The notes below the pieces were generated by a model. That model was not told where the DNA came from. It made no database searches and worked only from the letters and a program-made list of their open reading frames with translations. The position numbers were made by a program, and so were the translations under genes. Below are positions 56,801 to 64,000 of a DNA stretch of 64,000 bases, in pieces (within the stretch, counting starts at the first letter, position 1; every line of letters starts with the position of its first letter). The stretch covers positions 1,356,501 to 1,420,500 of the forward strand of contig JAGVVL010000018.1 in NCBI GenBank assembly GCA_018287875.1, written 5' to 3'. The DNA comes from Nigrospora sphaerica. Lineage: Eukaryota > Ascomycota > Sordariomycetes > Amphisphaeriales > Apiosporaceae.

Positions 56801-57013
56801 GACTGCGGTCAGGGTAGGGAGACCGTCCGGCATATCCTCGTTTTCTGCCCACGGGAAAGAGAAAGACGAGAGCATCTCGTCCAAGCTCTAGGAGGACCGG
56901 TAGACACGGATAGGATGCTCGACACCCCCGGAAAAGCAGGAATTATCGCGAGATGGCTACTCCGCTCGGGCAGGCTGGACATGTTCCAGCTGGCGAATCA
57001 ACTCATCAGCTAG
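53825..57013 (+). pseudogene. LINE ORF2: endonuclease and reverse transcriptase, with nonsense codons
   Basis: A single frame from ATG 53825 (MTALRILHWNT) to 57013 (~1060 codons). The endonuclease (to ~54480) shows VGDFNVHHPVWGG, CMDSTIDLAWA and GSDHLPQVI. RT (~55100-55880) shows KAPGPDQLPNGFLK, LSLDISGAFDSVDHGRLL, a G-V-P-x-GSPLSPILF block and IAFADDINLV (catalytic FADD). The C-terminal Cys/His block (56790-56870) has WCDCGQGRETVRHILVFC. No RNase H domain was seen. All interruptions are TAG/TAA where Q or W would be expected (for example VP-TAG-GSPL at ~55735). Target-primed insertion is the known mechanism of such enzymes. Confidence 0.9.
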
Positions 57014-57189
57014 GAAGCGGGCGCGCTGAGCCCGATCTCGGTATGGCAGGTCAAAGAGCAGATAGAAGCGGTGCGACGCAGCAGAACCTAGGTTTTTCAC
57101 CCGGCCGGACGTCAGCCCGGAACGGTTTTCCTAGGCTAAGATGCGCAGGGGGTCCTCATGGCCTAGATAGGTCGCTAGGTGTAAGACCA

Positions 57190-57212
57190 ATAATAATAAT
57201 AATAATATACCG
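57190..57212 (+). repeat. (TAA)n-type LINE tail
   Basis: AATAATAATAATAATAAT at the LINE 3' end, then the gene fragment begins. Short A-rich or TAA tails mark 3' ends of many LINEs. Confidence 0.85.
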
Positions 57213-57658
57213 AGGACCCCCGAGAAGTCTACAAAAAAGTCGAAACGCACACCATAGAAAGGTCGATCACCTTTACTACCAGCAACTCGGCGCCCGAGAT
57301 CGATCTCGTTGCGGCGACGGACAACAAGGACTGCTCGGAGGATTTGGGAGTGACTTTTAACGTGACCGACACGACCGAGATTCTCTTTCTCGAGAATTGG
57401 TCCGGTGGCCATTCGTTTCCAAGGGTGGCCTCCTCGACCCCAACCCCTGAGCCTTGTCGAGTAAAGCTCGACTCTACTACCACATCAAGCATGGCTGCCT
57501 CCTTGACAGCCCGGGCATGTAACTCTGGAAATATCCGGCCGGTCCCAGATGACATCGACTGCCCGCCAGAGGACAAGAGTGCGGCCCATCAACTGGCCGT
57601 GGGAGCCGTGGCCTGCTTAGCCGCCGCAATCGGAGCGATGGGTTACATGATGATGTGA
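57213..57658 (+). pseudogene. 3' half of a DUF7136-like secreted protein gene, cut by the LINE
   Basis: The frame ending at TGA 57656-57658 aligns with residues ~125-267 of the intact paralogue at 59029: VETHTIERSITFTTSNSAPE against RTMHFTTTTRESAPE, then an identical ATDNKDC, and a shared C-terminus SAAHQLAVGAVACLAAAIGA. The N-terminal half with signal peptide is absent; in its place stands the LINE. The preserved C-terminal hydrophobic tail suggests it was GPI-anchored or membrane-attached. Little decay is visible, so the loss may be recent. Confidence 0.8.
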
Positions 57659-58914
57659 GGATGGGATGCTGTGTCGTGGTTAACTCATAGATGGGCCGAG
57701 GTTTAGGTGTGGGTAGTAATTCATGTATGGGCGCGAGCAATGAGTCCCCGCGTCTCCGGATGAACGGCATAAACGTTCCTGTGACCGTATGGTCTCCGAG
57801 GACCTCCGAGCTGGCTGCTACCTAATTTCAACCATGCCAATGCGACTTTTCCTGGGCTAGCTGCATCAATAGTGTGTGTGCTGACCCAAACTGCCGGGTC
57901 TGGCTCTCAGCTTTCTGTCTTTCTGTTTTAGGAGTAACTTTCGTTGTTGGGCCTCTGCTTGGGTCCCACTCAACAATGTGGTCCGCCTCGCGATAAGACA
58001 GGATCAGATGCAGGGGCCGCTGGAAATGGAATGGGGAACGGAGCCGGCGGAGTCGCATCCGCACAGGGGTCGCCGTGAGGGTCTTCTCCCCCGGTGCTCA
58101 AGTACAGAATTGCTTTGTCGGGCGCTTTACCAGCACCGCTTTTTGCCGCACAGCTTGAGACGACCACGCTAATCTTGTTGTCGTGCACTTCCAGCTCTCC
58201 AGCGACGGATGTCGCCATTGTGGGTGGCGAGATGGTGTCCATCCCTGTGGCTGCCTCTCCGCCTGCAGGACACATGAAGGGGGGCGGCTAATATGCAGCT
58301 GCATGACCTTTTCCCTGGTCCGCTCGGATAGTGCGTCCGTTAGGCTCTGTTTGGCGGGTTCCCTTTTGGCGTGTCAGGTGTGCCACCAAGCATTGCAAGC
58401 CGGTACGGGCCGTGGTGGGTCACGGCGGTGCGCGCGTCTTTTGCTGTCCTGGGCTTAGTGCGTAGGGCGGACGGAAAGTGGAGTGGCGGATGGGCAGCAA
58501 CGGTCTGGGGGGAAAAGCCATCCAGTGCCAGCCGAGCGGCAGCATCTTTACAGTGTGCGCCAATCATGCCAGAAGGAGGATTCCGGCGGTCCCGCACTAT
58601 ATTCCAGCTACGGTAATGGCATTGGGCCGGTAATGTGGCGATGTAAGCCCGAGGCTCTGCTGGGCGTGGCAATCAAGGACAGGGGCTGGGGTGGATGGGT
58701 CGCCCAAGATTCTTCAAACGCCAAGTCGGCCCATCATCGGCTTGGCCCCGAATATGGATAAGTTAAGATGGCGTCTTCCAGGATTTATGGAGTGTTGCCT
58801 CCCTAGCCATAACTCCCCTTCAGTACAAAATCACTTCACCCATTCGTAGCATTTGTCGTTTCTGTCACACTCTCCATCGCCGACTTGGTCGAGTAGGCAG
58901 TAACCCTGGCGCCT
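57659..58914. other. Intergenic sequence between DUF7136-like paralogues
   Basis: No supported gene. Short ORFs exist on both strands but lack domains, starts in context or introns. The stretch at ~57820-57900 (GGGCTAGCTGCATCAATAGT) resembles 60040-60095 downstream of the intact paralogue, pointing to a duplication that included 3' flank. Confidence 0.5.
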
Positions 58915-59028
58915 TCCACCCGCTCCACTTTTTAGTCACCCTCCCCCCCCCCACACTTCTCTCTCTTCGGTCACCATCCTCCCCGCCACCTCTCTCTCTT
59001 CCGGTCCTCTTCGCCCGAGATCTTCGGC
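58915..59028 (+). promoter_or_regulatory. Pyrimidine-rich leader upstream of the DUF7136 gene
   Basis: About 100 bp dominated by C and T (CTCCCCCCCC, CTCTCTCTTC twice) end just before the ATG. CT-rich tracts at this place are common in promoters of expressed filamentous-fungal genes. Confidence 0.5.
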
Positions 59029-59832
59029 ATGCAGCTCCTCTCCCAGGCGGCCTGGCTCCTCGTGGCCGGGTCGGCGGTTGTCCACGCCGCTGTGCACCTG
59101 GACCTGGCCTTCCCGCGCAACCAGACATATGCGCCCTCGCCAACTCTGCCTATAATCTTCGCCATTCGGAACCCCTCGCTCGCGGAATATCTTCATCTCG
59201 AGCTCGACATCGCAGTCTGGAACTCGGCTGACATGAACAAAACGATCAAGAGGGAATACATCGACATGGAATGGACAGGCGCCTTTGAAGGCGATCTGCA
59301 CTTTGCCTACGTGGCTATGGGAGGGCTCAGAGCCGAGGGCCAATGGACGCTGGAATGGGATGTGAGTTGGAAGGATTGCAGCGGGGCGCCTTCGGACTCA
59401 CAGGCCACCCTTTTCGGATGGAACAAGGAAACGCGCACGATGCACTTCACCACGACCACAAGGGAGTCGGCGCCGGAGATGGACGTCGCCACGGCCACGG
59501 ACAACAAGGACTGCCGTCAGGAGCCAGGTGTCAGCTTCGACGTTTCCGGTACCATGGAGGTCCCTGGGTCGCGGAGTTGGGATTTTGGCGAGAGATGTGC
59601 AGTGATGGGACCATCGACCCCCAATCCTGCCGACCCCTGTCAAGTTCAGATCAGTGCTTCCGCTGCGTCGAGCATAGCTGCTTCAATGACACAAGAGGCG
59701 TGCGACCACCTGTACCTGGACGAGGCCAATGGAATCGACTGCCATCCAAGTGCCGCGCACCAGCTGGCGGTTGCGGGCGTGGCGTGCCTAACGGCGGCCA
59801 TTGGAGCCGTCGGTTTCGTTTTCATGGTGTGA
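59029..59832 (+). CDS. DUF7136-type secreted protein
   Basis: An intact, intronless 267-residue protein. Residues 1-20 are a signal peptide (MQLLSQAAWLLVAGSAVVHA). The body begins with the family-typical VHLDLAFPRNQTYAPSPTLP and IIFAIRNPSLAEYL, which I associate with fungal DUF7136 proteins. Two N-glycosylation sites (NQT, NKT) and several paired Cys (KDC, RC, DPC, ACDH, DC) support an extracellular fold. The C-terminus (AHQLAVAGVACLTAAIGAVG) is a hydrophobic tail after small residues, suggesting GPI anchoring to the wall or membrane. The biochemical role is unknown. A truncated paralogue lies 1.4 kb upstream, and the gene sits close to a chitinase-like gene. Confidence 0.82.
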   Translation: MQLLSQAAWLLVAGSAVVHAAVHLDLAFPRNQTYAPSPTLPIIFAIRNPSLAEYLHLELDIAVWNSADMNKTIKREYIDMEWTGAFEGDLHFAYVAMGGLRAEGQWTLEWDVSWKDCSGAPSDSQATLFGWNKETRTMHFTTTTRESAPEMDVATATDNKDCRQEPGVSFDVSGTMEVPGSRSWDFGERCAVMGPSTPNPADPCQVQISASAASSIAASMTQEACDHLYLDEANGIDCHPSAAHQLAVAGVACLTAAIGAVGFVFMV

Positions 59833-60453
59833 TGGCGATGGCGTCGGTTCTGAGCTTGGTTCAGTGATGGAATGGGCGGAATGTGAGAGTGCATGCACTT
59901 AGGTGCGAATAATTTACTTCATAGACTACTTCGTAGGCACAAGAAGAGGGCGACGCCTTGCAGTACTCTGGGGCCCCGCAGTAAAAGCGTGCTGCGATTG
60001 AGTGATTCCAGCTACATGGACATCTGTGATGTTGTTTTTCCAGGGCTGGACTAATAGTGTGTGCGGTGCGGCTCGAACAGCCTACCCGGGTCGACACCAG
60101 CCTCGGCTCCTTGCGAATAGCACGTAGGTACGGATAGTGAGGAGCGGGCATCCAGGGATATCTCGGGGTGCTCCATGCACCGGCCCGACTGTTCTGGGTG
60201 CTTAGCTGCCTCCAGCCCTCTCGAGCCTGCGCAAGGCCGTCTAGGGCGCAGGTAACGTCCTTGAATCGCATGCGCAGGCGGCAATGTGCGTGCCGAGACC
60301 CGAATGCCAGGCCCGCGCGGCTGGACGTGGCCAGTTCGTGGTGTGATGTGCACCCAAACCATGAGGAGCTTGGTCGAGGCTGGTACGAGGTGGATACGCC
60401 AATCTCTGCTTTCCAGCTGGGCTCTCCAATAGATCCAATGGGGGCCGGCCTTA
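59833..60453. other. 3' flank of the DUF7136 gene, no gene seen
   Basis: 620 bp up to the Fot1-like insertion. ORFs on the minus strand have no recognisable domains. 60040-60095 resembles the 3' flank of the upstream paralogue. Confidence 0.5.
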
Positions 60454-60455
60454 TA

Positions 60456-62382
60456 AGTTGGACTACCACCACTTGGGCCAACCCAGACTTGGACCACCAA
60501 CAAAGTCAGCTCATCCTCCTCATCGCCAACAACTTCAACCATGGATATAATAACAACCAAAACACCAATAGATAGATTAATTAGACCATTGTCATCGCCT
60601 TTCAATTGTGCATCTTCTGATATGGCCACCGATCGGGAAAAAAAGCTGCGTGCTGCTATTCGTGCCACGAAGGACGGCGCCTCCGTCCGCTCAGCTGCTA
60701 AGCAACACTCCATCCCTAGGTCCACACTTCAACGCCATATTGACGGTGGACGGACCGTTCGTGAGGCTCACGAAGAGCAACAGAACCTTTCACCGCGCCA
60801 GGAAGCTCATCTGGTGCGCTGGGTCAAGACGCAGACCAAGTTAGGCTACGCGCCGCCTCACTCAAGGTTCACGATGTATGCTTTAAGGATCTCTCGAGCG
60901 TCTGGAGGACCTGAGACCTTCGGAAAACACTGGATCTAGCGCTTCCTAAAGCGTCATCCAGAGTTGAAGACCTTGCGCAGCGTCCGCTATAACTGGCGGC
61001 GCGCTAACGCAGCTTGTTTAACAAATATCGAGGAGTTCTTCCAACGGTTGGATGACCCCTTAATGTCAGCCATCCCTCCAGCTCACACTTATAACGCCGA
61101 CGAGATAGGGTCCCAGATCGGAATTGGAGACGCTCCCCTTGTTATCGGACCCTCTGAGTTTAAGGAGGTCCTCATTAAGGACCCCCTAAATAGAGAGTGG
61201 GTGACTATCGTGGAGTGCGTGGCTGGAGACGGCAGAGCGCTTTTCCCCTTGGTTATCTTCGGAGGCAAAAACGTCCAGCAGCAGTGGTTTGAGGAGGAGA
61301 TGCTAGGAGATGATGACCTCAAGTCCTGGAGGTTCGCCTCTAGCGGTTCTGGCTGGTCAAGCAACGAGATAGCGCTGCGCTGGCTACGTGAGGTGTTCCT
61401 CCCTCAGACGAAGCCTCAAAACTATCGCCAGTGGCGTCACCTTATCATCGACGGCCATAACAGCCACATCAACGAGCCTTTCCTCCTGGAATGTCTCCAA
61501 GCGCGAGTCTGGCTTAATTTCCTCCCAGCGCACTGCTCACAAATCCTCCAGCCCCTCGACGTCGGCCCATTCTCAGCGTTGAAGCGCAAGTTCAGGTCCA
61601 TTTTGCGTGCCACCTGCTATTCCATGATGGTTACCGTTGCCGGCAAGCCAGAGTTCGTGGCTGCTTGGAAAAGAGCCCGAAATGAAACCCTAACGATGGA
61701 CAAGATCCTGAGAGGCTGGGAGGCAACTGGCATCTTTCCAAGAGACCGTTCCAAGCCTCTCAATAGCAGGCTCACTGCCCAGGCGGACGCGCAGACTGCA
61801 GGAGAACCGGAGCGCGCGAAAACACCAGACTAAAGCGCAGCGTTGAACGAAAACGAACTTAAGACTCCAAAGAACAGCAGGCAAGTGAAGGAATTAGGGC
61901 TTCGTGTGTTAGCAGCGGACAGCGCGCTCGCGACTGCAATGCAGCGCCGAGGCCTTTGGAAGCTGCAGAAGGCCTTCGACATCCTTACCGCCAGCAACGT
62001 CGCTTACGAGCAGGAAAATGAGCAATTAAAAGCTGCACTCGAGAGACAGCGACCTCGAAAACAGCGTCGAGTCCTTCCTAAGTCTCAACAGGCGTTTGTT
62101 GATATGGAGGACATCTCGTAAGCTAGGGATCAGCTGAGGGATGAAGCGGACCAAGTTCGCCCACGGAGGTTTGCGCGCCAGCAGCAAAATAGGCGGTCGG
62201 AAACACGACAAATTGAAGATAATTGGGACCATGAGATAGAGGAGGTCCTTGAGGAGATACAAGTCAAGTATTAGCTAATTAGGCCTGGTTGTGGCTGCAA
62301 AACACCAAAAACCGTCTTAAGGGGTCTCATGATAGGTGTGGTGGCCCAAGTCTGGATTGGCCCAAGTGGTGGTAGTCCAACT
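60456..62382 (+). mobile_element. Fot1/pogo-like DNA transposon, 1927 bp
   Basis: 44-bp terminal inverted repeats (60456-60499 and 62339-62382; AGTTGGACTACCACCACTTG at each end) differ at two positions and are flanked by TA (60454-60455, 62383-62384). Length and repeat size fit the fungal Fot1 class. The transposase is on the plus strand. It lies in non-RIPped genic DNA. Confidence 0.95.
60622..62274 (+). pseudogene. Fot1/pogo-like transposase with three nonsense codons
   Basis: One frame of ~550 codons from ATG 60622 (MATDREKKLRAAIRATKDGA) to TAG 62272. Order: psq-type HTH (SVRSAAKQHSIPRSTLQRHI), CENP-B-like HTH (LSPRQEAHLVRWVKTQ), DDE domain with all three acids: TYNADEIG, LIIDGHNSH and LQPLDVGPFSALK. 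The C-terminal part is a coiled, Lys/Arg-rich segment (LKAALERQRPRKQRR). Stops at 60937 (TAG), 61831 (TAA) and 62119 (TAA) stand where Gln codons would give continuity. The ATG at 60541 is an alternative start in the same frame. Otherwise undamaged, so inactivation is recent. Confidence 0.9.
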
Positions 62383-62384
62383 TA

Positions 62385-63183
62385 CTCCACACCTTCGTCC
62401 AAACCCCCCGCTTCCGGGGGGCCGACCCAAACGGCCCCGGCGCCTTGCATCCGGCCCGAGACCGCATTCAGCGCAGGGCTCACCGTTGGACCCCCTGCAT
62501 GTCGCCTTCGGTCTTCGAGTTCAGACTGAACAGGCATCCGCAGCCGAACCATGGACAACCGCCTCTGCTTTTCTCCACAGCACTGCCCACTCTTGGTAGC
62601 CTGAGCCCCCGTTTTCTCGGGCCTTTATAGACCCATTTGGTCCGCGCTTGCAAGCCATTGGTGGCGTCTTGCATGGGCACCAGGTGCTACCATAGATGGA
62701 AGGGACGTGGCGAAATAAGCTCCCGGCTCCATAGTACCTATAGGGCGACCCTTCTGGGCGACCCTTCTCAGCCCCGGTAGGCACAACCCTTGCTAGCTGG
62801 TCTGCGCACAGCATCCCATGCGGCAGGTGGGGTGGTGCTTCCCCCCCATCCATGTCTGCCAGCCCCGGAACCTTGCAAACACCGGAGCGATTATCCACCG
62901 GGTAGTGCTTCACACCTTTCTCGCCATACCTGAAGAACCATGTCCGGAAATCAGCGCAGCCAACCGGTAAGGTTAGCATTGCCGACAACGGCCACTGAGC
63001 CAGGCGAGGAATCGCCGGCACAGACTGCCCTGCGATGACTCCAGGGCCGCGAGGCGAAGATTGATGAACAGGGCGCAATCCCGCGGTATTAAAAAGCCCG
63101 TCTCGCCATCGTTCCTCGGGATTTCGATGAAGGGCATCGCCTCGCACACTCTTTTCGTCAGTCTTCAAGCCTATCGTGTGACT
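62385..63183. other. Upstream region of the chitinase-like gene
   Basis: No supported gene. The 215-codon minus-strand frame at 62521-63168 lacks any domain and looks like a GC artefact. A direct repeat GGGCGACCCTTCT occurs twice at ~62742-62767. A short in-frame upstream ATG for the next gene lies at 63127. Confidence 0.45.
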
Positions 63184-64000
63184 ATGGTGACTCCGTCCTG
63201 GTTCACGACGGCGCTGGGGGCTGTTGGCCTCTTGCTTTCCGTCGACGGCGCTGCAGCGAAGCCTGGGTCCGCCTTCTTCAGGACAGCTTCCAGCCCGGCC
63301 TATCGTCAGCTCGACATCTGCCCAGAACGATGCGCCGTTTCGGGGGCCAGCCCTGGGAACTGGTCATCCTACCCCAACTTCAAGCAGCTGAGGAGGTGTC
63401 AAGAGACTATGTTCTACGATTTCTCCCTCTACGACCCCGTCGACAGTCTGACCGACAACCACCACATCCACGCTTGTTCGTCATTTGGTCATGATTTCTC
63501 CAAGATCCCCATCTCAGCATCCGCCGTCGCTTCTGCGCAGCCTGTCGACGTTACGTTTGAAATGGGATGGTGGCACGAGGGCTTCGGGCTGGCAGCCTCG
63601 GGCCTCCGGTCCCTTACCAGACAAATGCGCTCGTACGTCGACAACGGGCACGGAGCTGCTGACAGACCCTTCATCATGTTCGCTCAGGCTGGTCAGGCCA
63701 GTATTGGACTCTACATCGGCCAAGGTCTGCTGAATCAAGGCCTCAGCGCCTCTGCCCTGAAGACGTTCGAGGACAACCTCGCCAACCCCGATATCTCGAC
63801 CCCCAGTCTGGCCATGCAGCTCTGTGGGCCAGACTACGACAGTGCTCACATCTTCGGCATAATGGCCACCAGCAACGCGACCTTTGCTCCCATCCAGGAC
63901 GCCATAAAGACTTGGGCCAACGCCACATGTTTGTCCTATTCAGCGTCCGTGAACTTTGCCGGTCAGGCCATGTTCACCACGCCGCTTGCACACGCCAACG
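63184..64000 (+). CDS. N-terminus of a killer-toxin-like GH18 chitinase (runs off window)
   Basis: 272 codons are open from ATG 63184 to the window end. Residues 1-25 are a signal peptide (MVTPSWFTTALGAVGLLLSV, cleavage near DGAAA). Then comes a Cys-rich module, YRQLDICPERCAVSGASPGN and LRRCQETMFYDFSLYDP, followed by a region with IGLYIGQGLL and MQLCGPDYDSAHIFG. This is the N-terminal layout I know from large fungal LysM/GH18 chitinases of the Kluyveromyces killer-toxin alpha/beta-like subgroup. Catalytic DxxDxDxE and LysM repeats would lie beyond the edge. The ATG at 63127 would add 19 residues but weaken the signal peptide. Expected role: extracellular chitin degradation in antagonism or wall remodelling. 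Confidence 0.7.
   Translation, partial: MVTPSWFTTALGAVGLLLSVDGAAAKPGSAFFRTASSPAYRQLDICPERCAVSGASPGNWSSYPNFKQLRRCQETMFYDFSLYDPVDSLTDNHHIHACSSFGHDFSKIPISASAVASAQPVDVTFEMGWWHEGFGLAASGLRSLTRQMRSYVDNGHGAADRPFIMFAQAGQASIGLYIGQGLLNQGLSASALKTFEDNLANPDISTPSLAMQLCGPDYDSAHIFGIMATSNATFAPIQDAIKTWANATCLSYSASVNFAGQAMFTTPLAHAN

Larger units (their letters stand above)
52361..57212 (+). mobile_element. Non-LTR retrotransposon (LINE), ~4.85 kb
   Basis: The 5' end is defined by agreement of three copies (52361, ~35110 inverted, ~45620 inverted). ORF1 with zinc knuckles is followed by ORF2 with endonuclease and RT, then a short 3' UTR and a (TAA)n-type tail at 57190-57212. No target duplication can be found: the left flank is gypsy C, the right flank a gene fragment. 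ORF2 holds about 16 nonsense codons, all TAG or TAA. Confidence 0.92.

Noticed and set aside
57970..58275. 101-codon minus-strand ORF between the DUF7136 paralogues
   Set aside because: No homology signal recognised, no supporting context; kept as intergenic.
60051..60725. 224-codon minus-strand ORF
   Set aside because: It crosses the inverted repeat and the transposase start of the Fot1-like element, so it cannot predate the insertion as one gene; no domain.
62521..63168. 215-codon ORF on the minus strand
   Set aside because: No domain, low-information composition, overlaps the likely promoter of the chitinase-like gene; GC-rich DNA yields such frames by chance.

Overview
The window looks like the edge of a repeat compartment in a filamentous ascomycete (Pezizomycotina). 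The signs are long AT-rich stretches whose decayed ORFs show C-to-T and G-to-A changes typical of repeat-induced point mutation (RIP), Ty3/gypsy chromoviruses, a fungal-type LINE, pogo/Fot1 transposons, and GC-rich genes for secreted fungal proteins at the right end. Species and order cannot be fixed from the sequence.

Layout. 1-5654 is the right part of a gypsy element (family A, minus strand). 5655-6867 is a Copia relic. 6868-12616 is a second gypsy element (family B, minus strand) with both 213-bp LTRs. 12617-24230 is mostly RIP-degraded sequence holding relics of gypsy B, gypsy C and a pogo transposon, plus GC-rich short elements (TRIM-2, TRIM-3). 24231-33626 is a complete gypsy-A copy with identical 233-bp LTRs. 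33627-35110 is the 5' part of a LINE interrupted by TRIM-1. 35111-52360 is again mainly AT-rich: TRIM-2, solo LTRs, gypsy B/C/D relics, LINE relics, a pogo relic and a Tc1/mariner relic. 52361-57212 is a nearly full LINE whose 3' end abuts the 3' half of a secreted-protein gene. 57213-64000 is ordinary genic sequence: a truncated DUF7136-type gene, an intact paralogue, a Fot1-like transposon, and the first 272 codons of a killer-toxin-like GH18 chitinase that runs off the window.

Main discoveries. (1) Gypsy-A carries, between integrase and 3' LTR and on the opposite strand, a ~3-kb gene-like region with canonical fungal intron signals; gypsy-B has its own antisense ORF in the same place. (2) Three families of very small LTR elements (TRIMs; 120-142-bp LTRs, 200-280-bp interiors, no coding capacity) have primer-binding sites complementary to their own LTR, as expected for Tf1-type self-priming. 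Two of them place a tRNA-type A box exactly 21 bp after the predicted RNA start and a perfect B box in the interior. Gypsy A and B show the same self-priming layout with an identical 3-nt spacer. (3) The two gypsy-A copies differ, as far as I can read, only by six homopolymer-length changes, which points either to very recent transposition or to sequencing error in the frameshifted ORFs.

The elements act as a nested archive. Old long elements were RIPped to AT-rich remains. Short elements (solo LTRs, TRIMs, a 183-bp insertion) stayed GC-rich, plausibly because RIP ignores short repeats. Gypsy-A arrived last or escaped RIP.
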